Source: Legionella bononiensis (GTDB lineage Bacteria; Pseudomonadota; Gammaproteobacteria; Legionellales; Legionellaceae). From it: 64,000 nucleotides of DNA. The translations under genes were made by a program, and so were the position numbers. Under the pieces are notes generated by a model that made no database searches, was not told the DNA's origin, and was given only the letters and a program-made list of their open reading frames with translations. The stretch is taken from assembly GCF_016786215.1 (NCBI RefSeq), contig NZ_JADOBG010000001.1:1-64000 (forward strand), written 5' to 3'. Of this stretch, positions 56,499 to 64,000 are shown one piece after another (positions within the stretch are counted from its first letter, which is position 1; the number at the start of each line of letters is the position of its first letter).

Positions 56499-57386
56499 AT
56501 GCCTATATCTCATTTATTGTTAGCCTTATTGGTAGTGCTTATTTGGGGAATTAATTTTATATTCGTCAAGTGGGGTCTTGATGAAATGTCTCCCTTATTG
56601 CTTTGCGCTCTGAGATTCCTTTTGGCAAGCGTCCCCGCAGTGTTTTTTATAAAACCACCTGCCGTCCCTTTTCGCATTATTGCAGCTTATGGCCTGGTCA
56701 TGTTTGCATTACAATTTGCTCTGCTGTTTATTGGCATGCAGGTCGGCATGACTCCTGGAATGGCCTCTTTATTAATGCAGGTGCAAGTATTTTTCAGTAT
56801 CTTTTTTGCCGTAATTTTTATTGGGGAAACACCAACTGTTGGTCAACTGGTTGGCGCCTTGGTTTCATTTTCAGGTATAGGCCTGGTTGCTATGCATTTT
56901 GATTCGAACGTGTCGTTCCTGGGGTTTTTATTTATCATGGGTGCCGCTGCTACCTGGGGTATTGGGAACCTGATAACCAAAAAGATAAAAACAACCCATT
57001 TAATTTCAGTTATTGTATGGGGCAGTTTTATAGCCTGTTTCCCCATGTTTCTCCTTGCTTTAATATTTGAAGGCCCTAGCAGTTTCAGTTATACCTATGA
57101 ACATTTAAGTTGGAAGGGTAGTATTTCATTGGCATATATTGTGTATATTTCAACATGGATTGGCTATGGGGTATGGAATTGGCTGATTAGTCGATATCCT
57201 GTCGGAATGATCGTTCCTTTTACTTTACTGGTACCCGTAGTCGGAATGCTTAGTTCCATTCTGGTTTTGGGTGAGTCTTTTCAATTATGGAAACTGGAGG
57301 CTGGTTTGTTAGTCATCAGTGGACTTTGTATCAACATATTAAGTACTCGCTTCTTTATGGCAAAAACACTTACCGAGACGGCATAA
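56499..57386 (+). CDS. eamA: EamA-type DMT-family exporter
   Basis: The 295-residue protein has ten predicted membrane segments in two EamA repeats. The opening LLALLVVLIWGINFIFVKWGL and the following LRFLLASVPAVFFIKPP are close to E. coli EamA (YdeD), which exports O-acetylserine and cysteine. Substrate identity is inferred. It is six bases upstream of the ChbG/HpnK gene. Confidence 0.87.
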   Translation: MPISHLLLALLVVLIWGINFIFVKWGLDEMSPLLLCALRFLLASVPAVFFIKPPAVPFRIIAAYGLVMFALQFALLFIGMQVGMTPGMASLLMQVQVFFSIFFAVIFIGETPTVGQLVGALVSFSGIGLVAMHFDSNVSFLGFLFIMGAAATWGIGNLITKKIKTTHLISVIVWGSFIACFPMFLLALIFEGPSSFSYTYEHLSWKGSISLAYIVYISTWIGYGVWNWLISRYPVGMIVPFTLLVPVVGMLSSILVLGESFQLWKLEAGLLVISGLCINILSTRFFMAKTLTETA

Positions 57387-57392
57387 ATTCCG

Positions 57393-58217
57393 ATGAGTCA
57401 ACTTAAAAACATCATTTTATGTGCCGATGATTTTGGCCTGAATAAAGGGGTTTCTCTTGGTATCTTGAAGCTGGTGCGCATGAATCGATTGTCTGCAGTA
57501 AGCTGCATGGTGAACGTTCCGGATTTTTCGTTATATGCTAAGGAACTGTTGGTTCTGAACAATCCGGTTCGTACAGGTCTGCATTTTAATCTCACCGAGG
57601 GTTCCTTTTTATCGAAACCCGAAAGACCATGTTTTCGTTTAAACGAGTTGATTCTAAGAACCCATACGCGGACTATTAACAAGGCGCAGGTGTTTCATGA
57701 ATTGAATGCTCAGTTGGAGCATTATGTAACGGTGATGGGTGAGTATCCTGAATTTATAGACGGTCATCAACACGTGCATCAGTTTCCAGTGATCCGCCAA
57801 ACCATTATTGATTTATACAAGCAACGATCATTAAAAGACAAAGGAGTATTCCTACGATCCACCTATCCCGCTTTAACACTCCCTCAATTTAAAGTGAAAT
57901 CAGCCATACTGACCCGAACCGGGGGGAAAAAGTTCAATACCCAGTTAAAGCAATTGAACATCCCGCACAACAGTTTTTTTTCGGGAGTGTATGATTTTGC
58001 TCCTGACTCAGATTATAGATCTTTGTTTCGTCAATGGTTGGCTCGAGTGCCTTCTAATACCCTAATCATGTGTCATCCGGGCGAGGGTGATGATCCTGCT
58101 GATGTGATTTCCTGTACTCGAAAACAAGAAATGAATTATTTTATGAGTGATGACTTTTTGCTTGATTGTGAGGAGCATCACATATCTTTAAATTTAACGA
58201 CAAGCCCAAAATCTTGA
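57393..58217 (+). CDS. ChbG/HpnK family deacetylase
   Basis: The 274-residue YdjC-type carbohydrate deacetylase has the metal-site motifs LCADDFGLNKGV, RTGLHFNLTEG and IDGHQHVHQFP, and a late MCHPGEGDD. Relatives remove acetyl groups from chitooligosaccharides (ChbG) or hopanoid glycosides (HpnK). The neighbouring gtrA-gtrB suggests a lipid-linked sugar target, which is inference. Its last 24 bases overlap gtrA tail-to-tail. Confidence 0.87.
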   Translation: MSQLKNIILCADDFGLNKGVSLGILKLVRMNRLSAVSCMVNVPDFSLYAKELLVLNNPVRTGLHFNLTEGSFLSKPERPCFRLNELILRTHTRTINKAQVFHELNAQLEHYVTVMGEYPEFIDGHQHVHQFPVIRQTIIDLYKQRSLKDKGVFLRSTYPALTLPQFKVKSAILTRTGGKKFNTQLKQLNIPHNSFFSGVYDFAPDSDYRSLFRQWLARVPSNTLIMCHPGEGDDPADVISCTRKQEMNYFMSDDFLLDCEEHHISLNLTTSPKS

Positions 58218-58583
58218 GAGCAAATAGCTGTAGACGGCAACTAATCCTAAAACCAGGATCAGAGCAATTAAATAATTTAATTGAGTAAAACGTAATAATA
58301 GAAAATACAGTGATTCATTAAGTATTCCCGCAGAGGCAGCGACCAGAAAAAAATGCGGTAAACTTAATTCCTTTTGATCTTGAAGTCTGGAAAAAGTAAG
58401 GTACTTGTGACCCAGAAAACTGATGTTAAAGGCAATCAGGAAGGCAAAGACATTCGCGAGTAGTGGATTTAACTGAACATAAGTAACCAGATTCAGTACG
58501 ATCAGAATGTGTACGATTGCTGAGGTTGCACCGATACCTGTATAGAAAATCAGTCGATGAGATAATTTAAGAACGGCTGTCAT
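58194..58583 (-). CDS. GtrA-family membrane protein
   Basis: The 129-residue protein (start ATG 58583; ATG 58601 possible) has four membrane segments and the GtrA motifs FYTGIGATSAIVHILIVL and ANVFAFLIAFNISFLGHKYLTF. GtrA-type proteins are thought to flip polyprenyl-phosphate sugars. The start overlaps the end of the glycosyltransferase gene, so the two are coexpressed. Confidence 0.88.
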   Translation of the reverse strand: MTAVLKLSHRLIFYTGIGATSAIVHILIVLNLVTYVQLNPLLANVFAFLIAFNISFLGHKYLTFSRLQDQKELSLPHFFLVAASAGILNESLYFLLLRFTQLNYLIALILVLGLVAVYSYLLSRFWACR

Positions 58584-59526
58584 CAAAACTGGAATCCTCA
58601 TCTACTATATAATGTGGTCTATGTTTTACCTCATCAAAGACACGACCTATGTATTCTCCTACCACTCCTAAAGCAAATAATTGTAACCCGCCAAAAAAGG
58701 TTATGGCAGTGACTATGGTTGCCCAACCGGGTGTCTGTATGCCAAATATCAAGGTGCTAGCGATAATCCATGCGGCGTAGAGCAATGCTACTGTGGCGAC
58801 GCCTATTCCGCCAACAGCTATCATTCTTAAAGGAAAAGCGGTGAATGAGGTAATGCCTGTGATTGCCAGGTCCAGTAAAGAATAAAAACTCCACTGTGAA
58901 GTACCTGATTTTCTAGGTTGCACTTCAAAAGGTATGGCAATTTGTTTGAAACCAACCCAACTATATAATCCTTTCATAAAGCGATTGCGCTCTGGCAATT
59001 TTTGCAGGGCATTCACAATTTTTCGATCTAGTAATCTAAAATCGCCGGCATTTGCAGGGATATTGATGCGGTTTATTTTGGAAGTAAATTGATAAAATGC
59101 TTTTGCACAGGTTCTTTTTAACCAGGATTCGTCGGATCTGTTTTGACGGACGGCATAAACCATATCATAGCCTTGCTCCCATTGATGCACAAATTCGCTT
59201 AATAACTCAAGTGGATGTTGAAAGTCGCCATCCATCAGAATAACAGCGTCTCCACGAGCATGATCCAATCCGGCGCTTAGTGCTTTTTCTTTTCCAAAAT
59301 TACGACTAAAACGAAGATATCGAATGGGAAATTGCGTTCTTAATTGCTGAATGATCGTAAAGGTATTGTCCTGACTGCCATCATCGATAAGGAGCATTTC
59401 ATAAGGGTAGCTCAACTCCTTTAGTGTTTTATCAAGCGCGGCAACGAATTCTGCAATGACCTCTTCCTCGTTAAATACAGGAACGACACAGGTAATCAGT
59501 TTTTTAGGTTGTGTAGTTTTCGACAT
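58567..59526 (-). CDS. GtrB-like polyprenyl-phosphate glycosyltransferase
   Basis: The GT2 enzyme (about 319 residues from ATG 59526; ATG 59568 is also open) has the family motifs TCVVPVFNEEEVIAEF, LLIDDGSQDNT, FSRNFGKEKALSAGLDHARGD, VILMDGDFQHP and the QxxRW-like region RKSGTSQWSFYSLL, then two C-terminal membrane segments. This is the dolichyl-phosphate mannose synthase/GtrB/ArnC type, which loads a sugar onto undecaprenyl phosphate. With GtrA it would modify LPS or another surface glycan. Confidence 0.9.
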   Translation of the reverse strand: MSKTTQPKKLITCVVPVFNEEEVIAEFVAALDKTLKELSYPYEMLLIDDGSQDNTFTIIQQLRTQFPIRYLRFSRNFGKEKALSAGLDHARGDAVILMDGDFQHPLELLSEFVHQWEQGYDMVYAVRQNRSDESWLKRTCAKAFYQFTSKINRINIPANAGDFRLLDRKIVNALQKLPERNRFMKGLYSWVGFKQIAIPFEVQPRKSGTSQWSFYSLLDLAITGITSFTAFPLRMIAVGGIGVATVALLYAAWIIASTLIFGIQTPGWATIVTAITFFGGLQLFALGVVGEYIGRVFDEVKHRPHYIVDEDSSFDDSRS

Positions 59527-59720
59527 AGTGATTTTAATGGGTGTACCACTGATATTAAGACAGCGCATATTAACCCAATTTAGGAAGTTGCGTCTACGCT
59601 AGCGATAAAATGCAGTCTGGCTTATTTTAGCGTTTACTGCTGATGCACAATGCTTCCCATTGTAGGTCGTGTTGGAGTATTCTAGGTCGAAGTGTTGCTT
59701 CATCGAACCGGGAATTTGTG

Positions 59721-60062
59721 ATGCATGAATTATGGTTGTGCAAGAGCATCCTTGAACTCATTACTCAACAGGCTGCTGTGACAAAGTGTGAGCGGGTAAA
59801 AACCATTGTTTTGGAGCTTGGCCAGCTCAGTGCCGTTGACCTGGATTCATTGAATTTTAGTTTTAAGGTAATAGCACAGGGGTCTGTTGCGCAAAATGCC
59901 GAGTTGCTGGTTATCGATGTTCCTGGTGAAGCAGTGTGTAATGCCTGTCATGCAAAGGTACCTGTAAAAGAATACTACGATGATTGCCCCAGGTGTGGTA
60001 GTCATTCATTAAGTATTACTCAGGGTGAAGAGTTACGAATTAAATCCATGGTGGTTGAATAA
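59721..60062 (+). CDS. hypA: Hydrogenase nickel incorporation protein HypA
   Basis: The 113-residue protein starts at ATG 59721 (GGGA upstream), giving the invariant MHE nickel-binding N terminus. Zinc-site cysteines are in CNACHAK and CPRCGS. HypA delivers nickel with HypB to the large subunit of [NiFe]-hydrogenase. hypB overlaps its stop by one base. Confidence 0.95.
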   Translation: MHELWLCKSILELITQQAAVTKCERVKTIVLELGQLSAVDLDSLNFSFKVIAQGSVAQNAELLVIDVPGEAVCNACHAKVPVKEYYDDCPRCGSHSLSITQGEELRIKSMVVE

Positions 60063-60832
60063 TGTGTGGAATCTGCGGTTGTACTGAAGAAATGGAACAA
60101 ACTACGGATCATGAGCATCATCACCATGATCATCATGAACTTGATCATCATGTACATGAGGGGCATTTGGTTCAAATCGAACAGAATATTCTGGCAAAAA
60201 ATAATCAGTACGCTGAAGACAATGAACGTTTTTTTTTGCAAAAAAATATTTTGGCTTTAAATCTGATGTCCAGTCCGGGTTCAGGAAAAACGACTTTGCT
60301 TGCCAAAACAATAGGCGACTTGAACACCCTCATTGATATCGCTGTAGTCGTTGGCGATCAACAAACCGATTTCGATGCCAGGAAAATTAAAGACAGTGGT
60401 GGAACTGCCATCCAAATCAATACCGGAAAAGTATGTCATCTGGATGCTCACAGGGTTGGGCATGCGGTTGAAGCACTCCCCTTGAAAGAACAATCGATAC
60501 TCATTATTGAAAATATCGGGAATCTGGTTTGTCCCGCCTTATTTGATTTGGGAGAACACTATAAAATCGTTATTCTTTCAGTTACGGAGGGTGATAATAA
60601 ACCCCTTAAATATCCCGATATGTTCCATGCTGCGGATTTATTAGTGATCACCAAAACGGATCTTTTGCCCTATGTTGATTTTGATCTGGAGCAATGCAAA
60701 GAGTACGCGCGCAGAATAAACCCGGAACTTGAAATCCTGTCACTTTCTACGAAGAATGGAGAGGGGCTGCAAGAGTGGTATGAATGGTTAAACACGAAAT
60801 TGTCGGGGCTTTCCAGTTTAAAGAAGATGTAG
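60062..60832 (+). CDS. hypB: Hydrogenase nickel GTPase HypB
   Basis: The 256-residue protein has the N-terminal high-affinity nickel motif MCGICGC, a His-rich stretch (residues 17-33, many His/Asp/Glu) for metal storage, the G1 motif MSSPGSGKTTLL, VVGDQQTDFD, IENIGNLVCP and TKTDLLPYVD. It powers nickel insertion. It sits between hypA and hypF with no gaps. Confidence 0.96.
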   Translation: MCGICGCTEEMEQTTDHEHHHHDHHELDHHVHEGHLVQIEQNILAKNNQYAEDNERFFLQKNILALNLMSSPGSGKTTLLAKTIGDLNTLIDIAVVVGDQQTDFDARKIKDSGGTAIQINTGKVCHLDAHRVGHAVEALPLKEQSILIIENIGNLVCPALFDLGEHYKIVILSVTEGDNKPLKYPDMFHAADLLVITKTDLLPYVDFDLEQCKEYARRINPELEILSLSTKNGEGLQEWYEWLNTKLSGLSSLKKM

Positions 60833-63055
60833 ATGGAATCAACAAGGCTGCAGATTACTATTCAAGGCCAGGTCCAGGGTGTTGGTTTTAGGCCTTGTGT
60901 GTATCGAATTGCGAAAACACTGGGTTTAACAGGATGGATTCAGAATAATGCCGCTGGTGTGCTCATTGAAATTCAGGGAGGTCAAAGTGCTCAATTTTTA
61001 GATGAGTTAAAAAATAATTTACCTCCTTTGGCAAAATTGAGTAATTCTCAGTCACGACTCATTCCATTAATAACAGAGGAAACCGCCTTTGACATTCGGG
61101 AGAGTGCACAGGGAAAAGTACATACGATAATTAGTCCGGATACCTGTGTATGCCCCCAATGTCTGAATGAATTATTTGATCCGCAAAGTCATTATTACCA
61201 CTATCCCTTTTTAAATTGCACTCATTGTGGCCCAAGATATTCTATAACACGCGGTTTACCTTATGACCGGTGTCAAACCGCAATGGATGCATTTCCGCTT
61301 TGCGAGACCTGTACTGCTGATTATTTAAATCCTGAAAACAGACGTTATCATGCCCAACCTACAGCATGTGCCGACTGCGGTCCGCAACTGTCTTTATCCA
61401 TTGATGAGGTGGCGAAAAGAATACACCTTGGAGAGCTGATTGCTTTAAAAGGTCTGGGTGGATATCAGTTAATTTGTGATGCGCGAAATGAATCCAGTAT
61501 TTTAAAACTTAGAGCAGGTAAAAACAGAGAAGCCAAACCACTGGCACTGATGGTGGCGAACCTTGTAAGCGCTGAAGCTCTGGTTGACATGACGGAACAG
61601 GGTAAAACCGTTTTGGAGAGTCGGGAGAGACCCATAGTCTTGTTTGCCAAAAAAAATCAAACGGTACCTGATGGGCTGGCTCCGGGGTTAAATCATCTCG
61701 GAGTCATGTTGCCTTATACTCCAATTCATTATCTTTTGTTTCATGCCTTTGCTGGAAAACCTGATGGGTGTCAATGGCTGGATGAGTTTCAAGAACTTAT
61801 TTTGGTGGTAACCAGCGCCAATTTCGGCGGAGAGCCGTTAATTATTGATGATCATGAAGCCTGGGAAAACCTTTCATCTATAGCGGATAAAGTCGTATCG
61901 TATAATCGCCAGATAGTCACCCGAGCTGACGATTCAGTTGTCCATATGTTGAATGATGCTCCCGTTTTTATACGACGCTCCCGAGGATATGTACCCCAGC
62001 CCATCCAATTGCCCCGTGTCATTCCTTCAATTTTGGCTGTAGGGGGACATTTAAAAAATACGTTTTGTATTACTCGCGGGGATGAAGCCTTTGTGTCACA
62101 ACATATTGGGAGCTTGACCAATAAGGCAACGATCGAGTTTTTTCATGAGTCGCTGGAACATTTAATACGCTTTCTGGATGTAGAACCAGAACGTATCGCT
62201 CATGACCTGCATCCTGATTTTTATACCACTCGTTTCGCAGAACATTATGGGATTCCAGCTTATGCCATCCAGCATCATCATGCGCATCTTGCTTCAGTAG
62301 CTGCAGAGCATCATATTGACGAACCAATTATTGGTTTGGCTTTGGATGGTTATGGATATGGATCCGATGGCGCTGCATGGGGTGGGGAGTTGTTGTTATT
62401 GGAAGGAGCTGAATTTACAAGGCTGGGGCATTTAGCCTGCATTCCGCAACCCGGGGGTGAGGTTGCTGCGCGCGAGCCCTGGCGAATGGCGGCAAGTGTT
62501 TTGTATCGTTTAGGAAAAGGCTATGAAATTGCAGTGCGCTTTGCTGAACAATCCTCGGCTCAGGCATTACATCTTCTTCTGGAGCAAGGCATTAACTGTC
62601 CACTGACCTCAAGTTGTGGGCGTTTATTTGACGCGGTAAGTGCTTTATTGGGTATTCAGACTCTGTCTTTTTATGAGGGTCAGGCACCCATGCGATTGGA
62701 AAGTCTGGTAACCGTTCCTCAAATTTTAAAACGAGGTTGGCGGATAAAAGATAATATTTTTGATATGATGCCCACCCTGGACTATTTATCTGATCTTGCC
62801 GATCCGATCACAGGAGCCAATGTTTTTCATGGAACCTTAATTGCTGGTCTTGCTGAGTGGATTATAGGAGCCTGTCAGGAGAGAGGACTCGCTAGGGTAC
62901 TATTAAGTGGCGGTTGTTTTTTAAATAAGATCCTGACGGAGGGATTAACCAATGCGTTAATCAAGTCTGGAATTACTCCGCTGTTCCCACGAAATCTGCC
63001 ACCTAATGATGGTGGAATTTCATTGGGACAGGCATGGATTACTGGAATAATGTAA
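60833..63055 (+). CDS. hypF: Carbamoyltransferase HypF
   Basis: The 740-residue protein has the four HypF parts: an acylphosphatase domain (GQVQGVGFRPCVYRIA), two zinc fingers (CVCPQCLNE...CTHCGPRYS and CETCTADY...CADCGPQL), a YrdC domain (KGLGGYQLICDA, RPIVLFAKK) and a Kae1-like domain (HHHAHLASVAAEH, LDGYGYGSDGAAWGGE, LSGGCFLNK). It makes the cyanide ligand precursor from carbamoyl phosphate with HypE. Start directly follows the hypB stop. Confidence 0.96.
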   Translation: MESTRLQITIQGQVQGVGFRPCVYRIAKTLGLTGWIQNNAAGVLIEIQGGQSAQFLDELKNNLPPLAKLSNSQSRLIPLITEETAFDIRESAQGKVHTIISPDTCVCPQCLNELFDPQSHYYHYPFLNCTHCGPRYSITRGLPYDRCQTAMDAFPLCETCTADYLNPENRRYHAQPTACADCGPQLSLSIDEVAKRIHLGELIALKGLGGYQLICDARNESSILKLRAGKNREAKPLALMVANLVSAEALVDMTEQGKTVLESRERPIVLFAKKNQTVPDGLAPGLNHLGVMLPYTPIHYLLFHAFAGKPDGCQWLDEFQELILVVTSANFGGEPLIIDDHEAWENLSSIADKVVSYNRQIVTRADDSVVHMLNDAPVFIRRSRGYVPQPIQLPRVIPSILAVGGHLKNTFCITRGDEAFVSQHIGSLTNKATIEFFHESLEHLIRFLDVEPERIAHDLHPDFYTTRFAEHYGIPAYAIQHHHAHLASVAAEHHIDEPIIGLALDGYGYGSDGAAWGGELLLLEGAEFTRLGHLACIPQPGGEVAAREPWRMAASVLYRLGKGYEIAVRFAEQSSAQALHLLLEQGINCPLTSSCGRLFDAVSALLGIQTLSFYEGQAPMRLESLVTVPQILKRGWRIKDNIFDMMPTLDYLSDLADPITGANVFHGTLIAGLAEWIIGACQERGLARVLLSGGCFLNKILTEGLTNALIKSGITPLFPRNLPPNDGGISLGQAWITGIM

Positions 63056-63064
63056 GGACAATTT

Positions 63065-63292
63065 ATGTGTTTAGCATTGCCGGCACAAATTACTCAGATT
63101 CTTGAAGACGATAGAGCCATTATTAATTTAGGTGGTATTACTAAAGATATTTCAATAGCCTTGGTGAATGAGATTAGCGTGGGGGATTACGTCATTATTC
63201 ATGCAGGCTATGCGCTCACTCGCCTGGATGAACATGAGGCTCAAAAAACGTTGAGTCTGTTTGCTGAAATGCTCAAGGATCAACCCGTATGA
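63065..63292 (+). CDS. hypC: Hydrogenase assembly chaperone HypC
   Basis: The 75-residue protein begins MCLALPAQI with the essential Cys2, and shows VGDYVIIHAGYALTRLDEHEA. HypC works with HypD to assemble the Fe(CN)2CO group. Its stop overlaps the hypD start (ATGA). Confidence 0.94.
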   Translation: MCLALPAQITQILEDDRAIINLGGITKDISIALVNEISVGDYVIIHAGYALTRLDEHEAQKTLSLFAEMLKDQPV

Positions 63293-64000
63293 AGTACATT
63301 GAAGAGTTCCGTAATGCGGATTATGCAAAAGCCCTTGCTCGTGAAATCGCCGTGTTGGCAGACACTGAACGTCAGTATCAATTGATGGAATTTTGTGGTG
63401 GCCATACTCATGCGATTCATCGGTACGGCATACCGGATTTATTGCCGGATAATGTTGAACTGATCCATGGACCCGGTTGTCCCGTCTGTGTTTTACCTAT
63501 GGCTAGAACCGATAAAGCAATCAGTCTTGCCAGGATGCCTCATGTGATCTTGTGCAGTTACGCGGATATGTTGCGAGTTCCTGGCACGGGTCAACAAAGC
63601 CTTTTAACAGCCAAGGCTTCAGGTGCCGATGTCCGGATGATTTATTCTGCAGATGACGCGCTAAGAATCGCTGTGGAAAATCCGCTTAAGGAAGTGGTGT
63701 TTTTTGCGATTGGCTTTGAAACCACAACACCTCCAACCGCTTTGGTGATTCAGCAGGCGAAGCAATTAAAGTTAAACAATTTTAGTGTTTTTTGTAATCA
63801 TGTACTCACTCCTGTTGCGATGGACAGTTTGTTGCAATCCAAGGAGGTGAATCTGGATGGTTTTGTGGGGCCAGCGCATGTCAGCATCGTTATAGGAAGC
63901 CAACCCTATGAAGCGGTTTGTTCTGCTTATAAAAAACCAATAGTCATTTCCGGATTTGAACCTTTGGACGTTCTGCATTCCATTTTGATGTTACTTCGAC
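63289..64000 (+). CDS. hypD: Hydrogenase formation protein HypD (cut by window end)
   Basis: The frame is open from ATG 63289 to the window edge (237 codons). It shows the HypD motifs LMEFCGGHTHAIHRYG, HGPGCPVCVLP, CSYADMLRVPG and FFAIGFETTTPP. HypD holds the Fe-S cluster and, with HypC, the Fe(CN)2CO moiety. Only the N-terminal two thirds are in the window; hypE and hydrogenase structural genes may follow outside it. Confidence 0.95.
   Translation, partial: MKYIEEFRNADYAKALAREIAVLADTERQYQLMEFCGGHTHAIHRYGIPDLLPDNVELIHGPGCPVCVLPMARTDKAISLARMPHVILCSYADMLRVPGTGQQSLLTAKASGADVRMIYSADDALRIAVENPLKEVVFFAIGFETTTPPTALVIQQAKQLKLNNFSVFCNHVLTPVAMDSLLQSKEVNLDGFVGPAHVSIVIGSQPYEAVCSAYKKPIVISGFEPLDVLHSILMLLR

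Noticed and set aside
60102..60311. Minus-strand frame in hypB
   Set aside because: It is a shadow of the His-rich hypB coding strand with no independent support.

Overview
The window is a chromosomal segment of a low-GC gammaproteobacterium, almost certainly a Legionella, and L. pneumophila or a close relative is the best guess. The grounds are an SdbB/SidB-type hydrolase, an ankyrin protein with a PI-kinase-like core, a J-domain protein and a Cys-His-Asp protease-like protein, which all look like Dot/Icm effector candidates. They sit among ordinary gammaproteobacterial housekeeping genes. The species call is inference from protein resemblance; no search was run.

Layout. 1-220: tail of an rRNA operon (23S-5S spacer, 5S rRNA, terminator). 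469-930: two tandem tiny secreted Cys-rich proteins. 1127-6166: gamma carbonic anhydrase and glutathione reductase, divergent from an HlyD/ABC/ABC-2 efflux operon. 6275-9598: adenosine deaminase, a small CBU_0585-like gene, and a PiT phosphate transporter with its DUF47 partner. 9758-17187: a secretin-domain protein, yqgE-ruvX, pyrB, comM, ubiK, a PII protein followed by a 111-bp tandem repeat array, and 5-formyl-THF cyclo-ligase. 17653-26513: pabC-like lyase, TVP38 membrane protein, an Aas-like fusion with a damaged acyltransferase motif, DUF1499, Hsp20, PHA synthase, DUF4349 and a lipase. 26792-33770: a tight sufR-B-C-D-S-U-T operon running into epmA.

33771-44040 is the accessory part. It holds rlpA, two orphan genes bracketed by 92-bp palindromic elements, a GNAT gene, a PdxH-like oxidase, a kinase-fold protein with a changed catalytic loop, a J-domain effector candidate, rlmM-like methyltransferase, and a protease-like effector candidate followed by a small membrane protein. 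44092-50104: acyl-CoA dehydrogenase, radC, and coaBC-dut-algC. 50158-56265: ankyrin/kinase-like effector candidate, TPR-methyltransferase with rdgB, and the SdbB-like protein. 56499-59526: EamA exporter, ChbG/HpnK deacetylase, gtrA-gtrB. 59721 to the window end: hypA-hypB-hypF-hypC-hypD for [NiFe]-hydrogenase maturation, with hypD cut by the window edge.

Intergenic DNA carries several repeat families: an ~80-bp hairpin element (two copies at 10.6 kb, one at 17.3 kb, a half copy at 33.8 kb), the 111-bp array at 16.1-16.5 kb, the 92-bp palindromic element (two full copies and one internally deleted copy at 34.7-36.7 kb), and two related inverted repeats near 42.3 and 46.2 kb. No tRNA gene, CRISPR array, intact insertion sequence or integrase was seen.
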